This document shows positions 43,507-53,822 of a stretch of 64,000 nt of DNA, piece by piece (position 1 is the stretch's first letter; each line of letters begins with the position of its first letter). The position numbers and the translations under genes are program-made. The notes under the pieces are model-generated. The model was given only the letters and a program-made list of their open reading frames with translations, did no database searches and had not been told where the DNA came from. This DNA comes from Aricia agestis. Lineage: Eukaryota > Arthropoda > Insecta > Lepidoptera > Lycaenidae. The DNA lies in assembly GCF_905147365.1 (NCBI RefSeq), contig NC_056408.1, forward strand, positions 8,060,001 to 8,124,000, written 5' to 3'.

Positions 43507-43731
43507 TTATTTTGTAACAAACATGCGCCCATTCCTTAACTTAGAACTATCTGTTTGCAAAGTCACTACACCACCTTGTAATATAGCTAATGTTGGTGCA
43601 CAACTCAAAATTTCTTTTAACTTATTGAATGCTAACTCTTGTGGCTCATCCCAACACCAAACATTATTTTTCTTTAACAATTCTCTGAGCGGAAAGGTTA
43701 CATTTGAATAATTTGGAATAAATTTAGACAA
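43507..43731 (-). pseudogene. Retrotransposon RNase H, N-terminal part
   Basis: KFIPNYSNVTFPLRELLKK then WCWDEPQELAFNKLKEIL and LQTDSSKLRNG. This is the connection region and the first catalytic Asp of Ty3/gypsy RNase H. The rest (42840-43506) is present only as broken frames. The upstream junction is interrupted by the LINE insertion at 43739. Confidence 0.82.
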
Positions 43732-43738
43732 ATATATA

Positions 43739-44698
43739 TTTTTTTTTTTTTAAGAGCCTATGCTGTCCCACTGCTGGGCAAAGGCCTCCCCCAAGTCCTT
43801 CCATTCATCCCGATCCATCGCCACCGTCGGCCAACCTGGCTTGTATGTGTCAAGTTCATCGCGCCATCTTTTGCGAGGTCGACCGCGGCGGCGTCGTCCA
43901 TAATCAGGTACCCAGTCTGTGGCGATCTTTGCCCAGCGGTCAGGATGCATACGGCTAATATGACCCGCCCAATCCCATTTCAGTTTAGCAGCCTTTATGC
44001 CTATGTCTGTTATACCAGTTTTGGAACGCAGCGTGCTATTTCTTATTCTATCTGTTAATCTTACTCCCAATATGCTGCGCTCCATCGCTCTTTGGCACGC
44101 CCCGAGATGGAACCGTTGCGACTCAGTCAATGACCAGGTCTGTGCGCCGTAGGTTAGGACGGGTAGAATACACATGTCGACGAGTCTGCGTTTCAGGGAG
44201 ATTGGTAGATCTCCCTTCATCAGCGTCTTCATGGACCAGTAGCTCTTCCAGGCGTTTTCTATTCGTCGATCGACTTCCTTACCCTGTCTATTATCAAAAG
44301 AGACTAGCTGGGCCAAGTAGATATACTCGTCGACATATTGTATTTCTTTACCGTCTACCTCAACCCTACGTTTTTTGCTATTGGTCATTATTTTCATCTT
44401 GGACTGATTCATCGCTAATCCCACCTCGAGGCTTGCCTTGCTTAGGTCTTGAAGCATATTTTGCAACTCCAAGGTTGTAGGTGCGAAAAGGATTATGTCG
44501 TCGGCAAACCGAAGGTTCGTCAGCCTCCTGTTTCCGACCACAACACCTCCCGCCTCCCGTAGGTCTGCCAGATTTCGGAATACCTCTTCGAGGACACTTG
44601 TAAAGAGTTTGGGAGAGAGCGGGTCTCCTTGTTTAACCCCCTTGAGAACTCGGAATGCTGGACCCGTGTTATTTAATTTTATATTAGCGGAACTGTGA
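43739..44698 (-). mobile_element. 5'-truncated RTE-type LINE inserted in the gypsy pol
   Basis: The minus-strand frame is open from about 44690 to 43750. It contains GVKQGDPLSPKLF, the catalytic LRFADDIILFA, and the RTE-type C-terminus (RRIENAWKSYWSMKTLMK; AGHISRMHPDRWAK; GRPRKRWRDEL). After the stop comes a poly(A) tail (T run at 43739-43752 on the plus strand). The gypsy frame is split between YLGMTNY (44726 side) and LSKFIPNYS (43731 side). The 5' truncation is typical of LINE retrotransposition. Confidence 0.88.
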
Positions 44699-45492
44699 TT
44701 GTAATTTTTTTTTATTTTTATAATTAGTCATTCCTAAATATTTCTGCAATTGTTTTACATTTGTGGGTGAATTTAATTCTAAAATAGCTTTAATGTTATC
44801 TGGATCAACTTGTATGCCAGATTTTGTCACTATTAATCCAACATACTTTACGTGATCTAATTTGTACTGTAATTTATTACTGTTAAATTTGACATTATGT
44901 TTCTTAGCCCTTTCTATCATTCTCTATTTTTACCTGCTATTATAATATCATCAAAATATACTTCTACTCCCTCTATATCTCCAAATATCTGTGTATTTAT
45001 TTTTTGCATAACCTCAGGGGCTGATGAAATACCAAAAGGAAGTCTTAGGAACTTATAACATCCAAAAGGTGTTCCAAATGAGCAACAATTATCCGGGTCT
45101 TCTAAGCATATTTGAAAAAACCCATCTTTTAAGTCTAAGACTGTAAAAACTTCTTTACCAGCTAGTCTATTATATATTTCTTCCGCTGATGGTATTAAAT
45201 ATCTCTCTCTAACAATACACCTATTTAATTCTTTTGGATCCAAGCAAAGTCTTAATGTGTTATTTGGTTTTTCAACAATTACTAAATTATTTAACCATAA
45301 TGTCGGTTTTGCAATCTTTTTTATATACCCATTATTTTCATATTTATCTAAAGTTTCTTTTAATTTGTTTTTAATGCTTTCAGAAACCCTCCTAATAGGC
45401 CTTATGACAGGTTCAGCATTTTCAATTAATTTTAACTTATAATGTAGGTATATATGTAGGTACCTATGCAACCTGTTCCAGTGAAAATACAC
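44699..45492 (-). pseudogene. Retrotransposon reverse transcriptase
   Basis: Two adjoining frames carry LRLCLDPKELNRCIVRERY, FTVLDLKDGFFQI, LPFGISSAPE and the catalytic VYFDDIIIAG. After a break at about 44920 come HVKYVGLIVTKSGIQVDPD and VKQLQKYLGMTNY. This is a Ty3/gypsy reverse transcriptase with a frameshift or deletion between palm and thumb and a stop at its gag-side junction. Confidence 0.9.
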
Positions 45493-46534
45493 TTATTTTT
45501 TTTTAACAAAATTTTCTTTTTCATTTACCTGTAGACTATCAACTTTACTCACTAAGTTTAATCTTATACAATCCGGTAGCCCAATAACTGGCTGTACAGG
45601 TAAGTCTATTACTGTAAAAACTAAATCAACTTGTTTGTTTCTAACTAAACATGACAATTCAATATTACCTCTTGGGGTAATTTTTTGTCCACTGTAAACT
45701 ACAAGTACTCTATTACATTCATTTAACTTTAAATTCTTTAAACTACTTATATTTTTTAACAAAGAAAACGGCAAAGTGTTACAATCTGCTCCTGTATCCA
45801 ACTTAAAGGATATGTTAGTCTTACCAATTACTATGTTTTCTTTCCATTGTAATAAGGAAATGTTATGTTGTTTTACACTATCTAATTGATACTCTTCATT
45901 TTCTTCATTACCATTAGCTTCTTGTAGTTCATATATTATCTTTTGTTTCCTCTCTATTGGCTTCATATTCCTTGTTTTTTCATTTCTGTATCTACACATA
46001 GCTGCAAAGTGATTTTCTTTCTTGCATGCCGCACATCTTTTCCCAAATGCCGGACACTCCTTGACTTTATGTGTTTTTCCACATTTCTTACAATTTTCTA
46101 TTAACTTTGTATTCCATTCTTTTTCCTTCCTGTATTTTATTGCGTATAATTCTTTTTTTTCCTTTTCTGTTAGTGCTTTTAGATCACCTTTTCCTACTTC
46201 TGCTGTTATACAGAATTGTATAATATCTTGTAATTTAGGGTCTTGCATTCTCAGCATACTTTCTTTCAGACCTTTGTCTTTTATACCTACTATAATCATC
46301 ATTATTATCATTCTATCTTCCATTTTATCCCATTCACATAACTTGCCTTGACGTTGCACTCTTGTAATAAAATGGTTTACTGACTCACCATCCTCTTGTC
46401 GTATGTTTAAGAACTAAAACGTGTTCAAGAGTGTGGCTTTCCTTGGTTTCGTGTATTTTTGATATTTGATATACCGACAATAACTTTTCTAAAGTAATTT
46501 CTTCTTTTTTAAACGAAAACGTTTCATATAAGTA
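45493..46534 (-). pseudogene. Retrotransposon gag C-terminus and aspartic protease
   Basis: Two zinc-knuckle-type motifs lie in CKKCGKTHKVKECPAFG and CAACKKENHFAAMC. They are followed by the retropepsin site FKLDTGADCNTLP and a downstream VIGLPDCIRLNL. The last codons run into an A-rich slip site (KKK then stop) before the RT frame. The gag portion above 46359 continues in a broken frame (FSFKKEEITLEKLL near 46500). Confidence 0.85.
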
Positions 46535-47100
46535 CAACTCGGGCGCGTTAACTTGACACCTGGCTTAAATTTTACCCCTCCCTCGCTTCCCCGCGCAGCA
46601 CTCCGCTCTCGTCGTACGCGTCCAGTAGCGTTAGCATATTATATCTGTTACCGTTACACGTGTGTTATTGAGTTTGCGTTTCGGAGTTATTTGTTAGTAG
46701 TTAATGGTTATTGTTTTTGGATTTTTGTTGAGTTTTGTTGTGTTATTTGTTAGTTGTTACGTTTGAACGTTAAATTTGTTAAGTTTTTGTTATTCGTATT
46801 AACGTTTGAACATTGCCGTGCGTCTGTGGTATGAATTAGCTACTCACGGAATATATTAATATGAAGCTAGATACAAATTATCGGACGCATCCATAAACCT
46901 CGTATTCCTGCTGGGGAACCCTTGGGCGAGTCCAACTCGTACTTGGTTAATACTGTGGTTAGTGTAGCCCTATAAAAATAACTAGTTCCGGTAACGTAAT
47001 TTTTTTTTTGAAATAACTTAAAATAAAAAAACTTTTTTTGCACTCAGTACTTAAGAGAAACGTCAATTGAACCAGGTGTCATGTTAATTCGCCCGAATTG
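46535..47100. mobile_element. TA-flanked MITE inserted in gag
   Basis: The ends CAACTCGGGCGCGTTAACTT and AATTCGCCCGAATTG (47086-47100) are inverted repeats sharing TTAAC(T/A)TGACACCTGG in from each end. TA lies on both sides (46533-46534; 47101-47102). It splits gag between AIDV and YETFSF. This is the pattern of Tc1/mariner-type elements. No transposase frame was seen. Confidence 0.8.
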
Positions 47101-47102
47101 TA

Positions 47103-47274
47103 CGTCAATGGCTTCCTGGTCTGCCGCATTTAAGAATATTGCGATTTTTCTACTTTCTTCCTGTTGTTTTAACCCAGCTGCTTCAATGTATATTTCAAAA
47201 TTACGTTTGAACTGCGTAAAATTTTCTTTTTCTCCTGTTAATATAAGCCCTCTAGGCGGCCGAACGCCCTCCAT
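47103..47274 (-). pseudogene. Retrotransposon gag N-terminus
   Basis: It starts MEGVRPPRGLILTGEKENFT and continues QFKRNFEIYIEAAGL to DQEAIDV, where the MITE interrupts. It is typical of the short N-terminal part of Ty3/gypsy gag, with W/F-x-x-FK-x-x-FEIY spacing. Confidence 0.8.
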
Positions 47275-47344
47275 TTTGTAGCGTCGCCTGTTTTCTATTC
47301 CTCGTATGATTTTACAATAAAAATCTTTCTTTAGCTGGTTTGTT

Positions 47345-47362
47345 CCTTTTCACCTGACACCA
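47345..47362 (-). promoter_or_regulatory. Primer-binding-like site
   Basis: TGGTGTCAGGTGAAAAGG begins directly after the 5' LTR on the minus strand. TGG would pair with a tRNA CCA end. The tRNA species was not identified. Confidence 0.6.
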
Positions 47363-47570
47363 TGTTTAATATTATGAAATGGAATAAAAGGATATTAAAA
47401 CTTAAACATCTTCTTTATTATAAATTAATAAGTACAATCCTTTTTTAATTTTAACTTTTTCCATCTTGTCCTTCAGGAATGGTCGTTGGGCGGACCCCGC
47501 TGCTCTGACCATAGACTCACTCTTGTTTATGCTCATTCATAGCAATCAGCACAGACTATCATATAGGACA
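47363..47570 (-). repeat. 5' LTR
   Basis: This is the partner of 41528-41731. It carries an ATAAA-rich centre (TTTATTATAAATTAAT on the plus strand) that may hold promoter or polyadenylation signals. Confidence 0.93.
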
Positions 47571-47690
47571 CTTATTATATTATTGTGTAATCTAAAAGTT
47601 GACACATTTAGAGCTTCAAAAATCCTACATGAGTATATACCTATATATTGTTTGATCTATTTTCCGTCTGTTTTATCCATAGACATAATA
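47571..47690 (-). repeat. Single truncated unit of the ~300-bp tandem repeat
   Basis: CTTATTATATTATTGTGTAA then CTAAAAGTTGACACATTTAG and GAGTATATACCTATATATTG to TCCGTCTGTTTTA match the complement of 37380-37491. Only one partial unit remains here, ending in unrelated sequence at about 47683. Confidence 0.88.
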
Positions 47691-48194
47691 TATACTGTCG
47701 TAAAGACCACCTGACAACTCGAAAATGCATGACCATTTTTGATCTGTCAATGTGTGCGTGTGCTAGTGATGTATATTTTAATATCGATAGTATAGTATTG
47801 TGCTATCGATAGTTTAGTCCGTTCGAGTTATTTTACCTGAGTTTCTATAAGAAGTAAATAATATGCAACTTTGATAGATTTGTATTTCAAATTAGGTATC
47901 ATAAATTTTAATTGGCAAAAAAAGGTGACGATTGAAAAGTAGATACACATTTTCTTTTGGAATGATTTTTCAATCGTCGGATATGTTATGAGTTATGACA
48001 TGAGGTTCTTATAGGGGTAAATAATTTACACTTAACACATTATAAAGTTACTTATTTATTACTCAGGTAAAATCTATCTGGTAAATCAGTCCTTACATTG
48101 AAAGTAAACGTTGAAAGTAAACAACACACATAGTATATTATATTTTATTCTTAAATTAAATACATACTATAAAATATCATAATATTTTATTACA
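47691..48194. other. AT-rich stretch, nothing supported
   Basis: It includes ATATCGATAG / CTATCGATAG stems near 47790-47812. No gene was recognised. Confidence 0.4.
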
Positions 48195-48397
48195 ATTATT
48201 TTGAACCGACTTCCAAACAGGAGGAGTCTAGATGTTCGCCTGTGGATATATTTTTATGTATGTTCAACGATTACTCCGCCGTTTATGAACCGATTTTCAA
48301 ATGTTTTCTTTTGCTGTACATTGTATTGTTCCGAGTAGGTATCATGTTCACAAAAGTGGTGGTCTGGTGATGGAAACAATGATAAATCGAAGTGACT
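48195..48397 (+). repeat. Dispersed AACCGACTTCCAA-type repeat, partial copy
   Basis: GAACCGACTTCCAAACAGGA (48202 on), then TTACTCCGCCGTTTATGAAC and TTCACAAAAGTGGTGGTCTG, follow the 2355-2520 copy in order. Confidence 0.65.
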
Positions 48398-48830
48398 CCT
48401 TGATATTCAAATGGGAACATATGGTCCCAGAAAACGTTCAAAATCTTTCGATTAATAAATTTAAAAAAGTAGTCAAAGAACGTTTTGTGCCAAAGCCAAA
48501 ATGATTTCATAATTGATGGCTCATGGCACATCTTGGGAGTAGAATGCTGAATGACTGCTTGCAAGGCTACTTCTACATGACTTACAATTATTATGTATCT
48601 ATCTATGTTTACATTGTATAATTTTTAGTTACAGCATTGTAAATTTTGTTTAAAAAGATTATTTTTTTTCTCACTTTTTTTGGTAAAAAGTGGGCGTGCG
48701 AGTTTCTTACGCCGGTTCTTCTCGTCGGCTTAGTTACCGAACCGGTGGTAGGCACCATGTATTCTGAAAATATATTTTATTTTAGATTTGTTCAGAAATA
48801 AAGCAATTTTGATTTTTTAAAACACCAACT
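48398..48830 (+). pseudogene. LINE polyprotein C-terminus and 3' UTR
   Basis: The frame IFKWEHMVPENVQNLSIN then KFKKVVKERF is the typical last stretch of lepidopteran LINE ORF2 proteins. It ends in the following frames. A 3' region follows with GTGCGAGTTTCTTACGCCGG, CCGGTGGTAGGCACC and a terminal AATAAAGCAATTTTGATTTT. A related 3' scrap is at 63590-63700 (GAACCGGTGGTAGGCACC). Confidence 0.6.
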
Positions 48831-48867
48831 GTAAGAATAGAAAACGTTAAGGACAGCTAAAATGAGT

Positions 48868-49168
48868 AAAATTATTATTTTTAAACAAAAAATTAAAACC
48901 GACTTCCAAGGCAATGACAATAGTAATATTATACTTAAATGAACTAAAAAGTATTAAATAATTCTTATTCTGTACTCAGTATTAATTCTGTTCTCAATCT
49001 TCATTATTTTGCAATCGGTACCAGCTAACCTAATCGCCAGTTCTCTGACAGAATAGGTATAACAGCAACTTATATACTTAGGACTGGTACCGACTTCAAA
49101 ATTATGAAGATTGAGTACAGAATAAGGATTATTTAATACTTTTTAGTTCATATAAGTATAATCTTAAA
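48868..49168. mobile_element. Foldback MITE, second copy of the 3480-3857 family
   Basis: AAAATTAAAACCGACTTCCA and GAACTAAAAAGTATTAAATA on the left arm match the other copy. The right arm is AGGATTATTTAATACTTTTT and AGTTCATATAAG. The inner parts carry GGTACCGACTTCAAAATTAT. It is diverged. Confidence 0.65.
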
Positions 49169-49569
49169 TGAACTAAAAAGCATTAATTGCTTATAATTGC
49201 TTATTTTTAATAATTGCTTCAGTAACAAGTGCAACAGTATGTCAAACTTACTGGCACAAATAAAGTTGGGATAGCTCCTTTAACCAAAATAGTATTTATT
49301 CTAATTTTTCTTTAAAAAATTTCAATGAAATGTTTGCTACATATTGTTGAATTTTTCTTGGGATTCCAACCAACACGCCCAATTAATTTCAGCCATTTTC
49401 CTCTTATTAGAGGATCTTGAGGGAATCTGTAAAACAAATGATTATGATATATAAATATAAACCTTCCTCTAGTTTTAGAGTCACTCTATATTATAGTAGT
49501 TATATTATATTAGCTATATTATACTATACTATATTATATTAGTTAAAATAAGATAATATGTCCTTTTTA
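49169..49569. other. AT-rich stretch, nothing supported
   Basis: Low-complexity TATATTATA runs occur near 49490-49550. No gene. Confidence 0.4.
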
Positions 49570-49754
49570 GTCCGGCCGCACATTTTCCGAATTTCTGATC
49601 ACAAAAATACGGACGCCCCGCCCCGCTCATACATTTTGACACGTCAGAAATTCTTTTAGTATGATGGGTCTACAACAAAATGTATGAACAGAGTGCGTTC
49701 CGCCGGGCGTCCGAATTTTTCTGATCAGAAATTTCGGATAATGTGCGGCCGGGC
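49570..49754. mobile_element. 185-bp MITE, GTCCGGCCGCACATT ends, TTA duplication
   Basis: GTCCGGCCGCACATTTTCCG and its inverted partner (CGGATAATGTGCGGCCGGGC) bound the element. It is flanked by TTA (49567-49569; 49755-49757), as for PIF/Harbinger MITEs. Confidence 0.82.
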
Positions 49755-50363
49755 TTAAGGTGATAAATGTAAAGGTAATTAATGATTTTTATTTTAGATT
49801 TATGTTATTGTAAAATATCGATAAGCATATCGATAAATTTGATTCAAGCACTAGCGTATATGTAAGAAATTTTGATGAAAAATTTTTCTTCAAAATTTGT
49901 GTAATATAGGAACAATAGTACCTACCTTTAGTTACGCAAAATATGAAAGTAAAAGGGAGGATTCACAATATTTTATTTGAAATAGAGAACTAAAGACCAG
50001 AATATAGCAAAAATAAACACATCGTAGCAATTAGGACATGAAGATTAATTACGGGTGAAATGTATATTTTTCAGGATTATTCCTATGATTTACACTGCAA
50101 TCACTCACAGCACAAGTTATTATTGTTATACTTATATAATAGTATTTGTTGAAAATAACATACGATATAAATAATAAATTGCAAATACCGAAAGGGCATA
50201 AAAACGATTGACGACTTTTGACGACCTGACAAATAAAAGTTGTTACAATTTTCATTAGACTGCCTCTCTCTTTTCATCTTGTTATAATTCCATAAAGGAT
50301 TTTCTTCTCTCTCGCACTCTTTGTTGGTCTTTAGCATTATAGGTCACTGATAAAACCAGAAGG

Positions 50364-52095
50364 TTTTATCAGTGGCCAAAGTTGAAAAAAAATGAAGTTC
50401 TTAAATTTTTGATAAATTTTTCGAAAAAATTAAAATCCAAAAATTGACACTCATGTAGATTTTTCATTAATCTACACGTGTCTTTTTGTTTTTTATTTTT
50501 TTTATTTCATTTGACTTCACAATCAGCGGCCAAAGTTTGAAAAAATTTAAATTCTTCAATTATTAGTGACTAAATAAAAATATTAAAAATCTAAAAGTTG
50601 ACACATTTAGAGCTTCAAAAATCCTACATGAGTATATATCTAAGTATATATTGTTTGTTTTATTTTCCGTCTGTTTTATTAGTGGCCAAAGTTGAAAAAA
50701 ATGAAGTTCTTAAAATTTTTGATAAATTATTCGAAAAAATTAAAATACAAAAATTTACACATGTAGATTTTCCATAAATCTACACGTGTCTTTTTGTTTT
50801 TTATTTTTTTTATTTCATTTGACTTCAGAATCAGCGGCCAAAGTTTGAAAAAAATTAAATTCTTCAATTATTAGTGAATAAATAAAAATATTAAAAATCT
50901 AAAAGTTGACACATTTAGAGCTTCAAAATTCCTACATGAGTATATATATCTATATATTGTTTGTTCTATTTTCCGTCTGTTTTATTAGTGGCCAAAGTTG
51001 AAAAAAAATGAAGTTCTTAAAACTTTTGATCAATTTTTCGAAAAAATTAAAATCCAAAAATTGACACATGTAGATTTTTTATTAATCTACACGTGTCTTT
51101 TTGTTTTTTATTTTTTTTATTTCATTTGACTTCACAATCAGCGGCCAAAGTTTGAAAAAAATTAAATTCTTCAATTATTAGTGACTAAATAAAAATATTA
51201 AAAATCTAAAAGTTGACACATTTAGAGCTTCAAAAATCCTACATGAGTATATACCTATATATTGTTTGTTCTATTTTCCGTCTGTTTGATTAGTGGCCAA
51301 AGTTGAAAAAAAATGAAGTTCTTAAATTTTTGATAAATTTTTCGAAAAAATTAAAATCCAAAAATTGACACATGTAGATTTTTCATTAATCTACACGTGT
51401 CTTTTTGTTTTTTATTTTTTTTTATTTCATTTGACTTCACAATCAGCGGCCAAAGTTTGAAAAAAATTAAATTCTTCAATTATTAGAGACTAAATAAAAA
51501 TATTAAAAATCTAAAAGTTGACACATTTAGAGCTTCAAAAATCCTACATGAGTATATATCTATATATTGTTTGTTCTATTTTCCGTCTGTTTTATTAGTG
51601 ACCAAAGTTGAAAAAATGAAGTTCTTAAAATTTTTGATAAATTTTTCGAAAAAATTAAAATCCAAAAATTGACACATGTAGATTTTTCATTAATCTACAC
51701 GTGTCTTTTTGTTTTTTATTTTTTTTCTTTGATTTGACTTCCTAATCAGCGGCCAAAGTTTGAAAAAAAAAATCTTCAATTTTTTGCGATTAAAAAAAAT
51801 ATTAAAAATCTAAAAGTTGACACATTTAGATCATCGTAAAAATAGCATATAGCTTTAATTTTGTTGTAATCGGGCAGTGTATGGCGTCGGGAGAAGGTGC
51901 CAAATATTTGTTCCAGTTATAAAAAATTAGTCGTTATCAATAAAAATATTTGCTTAAATAGCACATCTAGAGAATTAAATAACTTACAATTATCCAATTT
52001 TTAAATTAAGGAATATTTTTTTTTTTTCTAGATATCGCGATCCAAAAATTTTTTTTGTCTGTTGTCTGCTACTTTCAGGGTCATAAATGATCACC
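50364..52095 (-). repeat. Tandem array B, about 300-bp units, with its flank
   Basis: The marker CTAAAAGTTGACACATTT recurs at about 50591, 50899, 51206, 51511 and 51810 (spacings 299-308). A partial unit starts at 50364. The flank 51831-52082 (GTGTATGGCGTCGGGAGAAG; AGATATCGCGATCC) is the complement of 36012-36263 beside array A. Thus the two arrays are inverted copies of one structure about 13 kb apart. Confidence 0.9.
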
Positions 52096-52300
52096 AAATC
52101 CTTGTGAGCAAATCATTGCGATATTTCTGTCCAAATAAATCACTACGATTGAGAAGACGATTGACAATAAAAATAAAGTTTAAAAAACTAAAACCCGACT
52201 ACTAAAACACGCTCTAAAAAGTACGAAGTAAGTAAACAGTTTATAGGGATATGGAAATGTTTAAAGGATAGCCGTGGTCGTATGTATGCCTTTATTATAT
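52096..52300. repeat. Left half of an inverted pair with 56025-56180
   Basis: AGTTTAAAAAACTAAAACCC, GACTACTAAAACACGCTCT and TTTAAAGGATAGCCGTGGTC are mirrored at 56040-56160 (ACGACTATCCTTTAAAC; GAGCGTGTTTTAGTAGTCGG). The pair brackets the nested hAT cluster. Confidence 0.75.
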
Positions 52301-52317
52301 TATTCTACTAGCTGTCC

Positions 52318-52580
52318 CGGCGAACTTCGTGTCACTTTAAAACCTTGCCTAGACTTTAAGGAATATTTTAAGACTAAAATCAGCCCAATCCGTTCAGCCG
52401 TTTTCGAGTTTTAGCGCCTTTGGAAACTAACACATTTGGAAATCCATTTTTATATAAGTATAAGATATAGATAACTAGCTGTTGCCCGCGACTTCGTCCG
52501 CGTGGACTTCAGTTTATAGCGCGCGATGTCAACAAAATTGGTGTCAAAAGCTTTTATAAAAAAACCCTGGTACCCCTTAA
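52318..52580 (+). repeat. Two abutting lepidopteran repeat heads
   Basis: CTAGCTGTCCCGGCGAACTT with CGTTCAGCCGTTTTCGAGTT (52317-52470) is followed by CTAGCTGTTGCCCGCGACTT (52475 on) and CGTCCGCGTGGACTTCAG. The second block is mirrored at 55298-55396. Confidence 0.65.
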
Positions 52581-52934
52581 ATCAATACAGCTGTGCAGTG
52601 TGCACACAATAAGTATTTCATTTTTTATATTAAACTTCATATTTTATGCCAAATTTTAAAGCTTATTTAGCCCTCCAATTACACAACTTTACCCATAAAC
52701 TATTTATCATTGATAGATTTAAGGTTACGTCACTGCACAGATAAAGTACTGAGTTATTTAATACCGTAGATAGGGAATGTTATTATTCGACAAATTTACT
52801 ATTCGAATAATTCGAATATTTTACAAAACTTTTCGAATAATTCGAATATTATTCGAATAATTAAAAAATATTGAAAAATGCTGAAAACTCTGAATAAAAG
52901 TAACAAAAAGCTTCGTACAGCCATGTACAACAAC

Positions 52935-53822
52935 TAGGGAATGCAATCTCGTTCTCGCGAGATATCGGCCTTTTTTAGCGAGATTGATCTCGGAAGAAAA
53001 AAGGCGAGATCTCGCGAGTTTTACGAGATTGCACTTGAGCATAAAACGTCTTATATTTGAAGCGTGGACTGACACGGACGGAGTTGCGATCACGGAGTCA
53101 AAACAAAGAGGAGCTGGCCTAAGCAACTGCACTGTGATTCTCAACTAGGTCCTGAATTTTGACTTCTCGTTGTTTCGTTAGTTATAAAAGAACTATTTTA
53201 TTACTAAAAAATTTGTGTTTGAAAGTGTGCTTTTATAATTCTGGACGTCACGTTATCGTGGAGGTTAGGTTAAATGCCCTTTTCATTTTACGCACAGCGG
53301 ACGTTTCGTGCGGTTCAGTAGTGTAAACGATGTGATGTCCTCTAACGTGCACGTTAAAAAAATATCGTCGACGGAAATTTAAAAGCGTCTCCATATATTT
53401 CCATACATTTTACTTCCCTATGTTATCGTTTTACCGCAGACGTCAACGATATACCGCCACGTCCAAAATTATAAAAGCGCATTAGAGAGAAGACTATCTG
53501 TTTCTTTCATTTGTAATTTGATAGATAGTAGATACGTATGTCAAAGTTTACTACTTAAAAATTATAGACAGATACATCAAACAATGTTTGATGCATAAAA
53601 TTCTATTGAAAAAAATCGTGTAAATGGATGTTAATCTTATATTACTTACAATATTTATTACTTTTTTTGGTAATTTATTCAAATATTGTGATTAAGTATT
53701 TGCAAAAAACCCACCAAACTGCTAATCTCGCGAGATCTCGAAATTGGCGAGATCTCGCGGTAGTATTCATAAACTCGCGGGATCTCGCTTGAGCCCCAAT
53801 CTCGCGAGATTTGCATTCCCTA
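52935..53822. mobile_element. Nested hAT-like element, duplication TGTACAAC, iterated CTCGCGAGAT ends
   Basis: The ends TAGGGAATGCAATCTCG and CGAGATTTGCATTCCCTA are inverted repeats. TGTACAAC follows the right end directly (53823-53830) and precedes the left end with three extra bases AAC (52924-52931). Subterminal zones at both ends are runs of CTCGCGAGATCTCG-like motifs. A third element (53227-53482) is nested within. Confidence 0.82.
53227..53482. mobile_element. MITE of the GTCACGTTATCGTGG family, third nesting level
   Basis: The ends TGCTTTTATAATTCTGGACG and CGTCCAAAATTATAAAAGCG are inverted. The interior shares TCACGTTATCGTGGA, GTGCGGTTCAGTAG and TCTAACGTGCACGTTA with 22694-23352, and ATTTTACTTCCCTATGTTAT with that element's centre. 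Confidence 0.75.

Larger units (their letters stand above)
41528..47570 (-). mobile_element. Ty3/gypsy-like LTR retrotransposon, degenerate, 5-bp duplication CTTAT
   Basis: LTRs of 204 and 208 bp (41528-41731; 47363-47570) begin TGTCCTATATG and end AATATTAAACA on the coding (minus) strand. CTTAT flanks both sides (41523-41527; 47571-47575). A polypurine tract AAAAAAGGGGGA abuts the 3' LTR (41743-41732), and a TGGTGTCAGGTG primer-binding-like site abuts the 5' LTR (47362 down). The gene order gag, protease, RT, RNase H, integrase is that of Ty3/gypsy. All frames are broken. Two other elements are nested inside (43739-44698, 46535-47100). No env-like frame was seen. Confidence 0.93.

Noticed and set aside
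44130..44698. Plus-strand open frames across the LINE insert
   Set aside because: They are antisense to the intact RTE reverse transcriptase frame.
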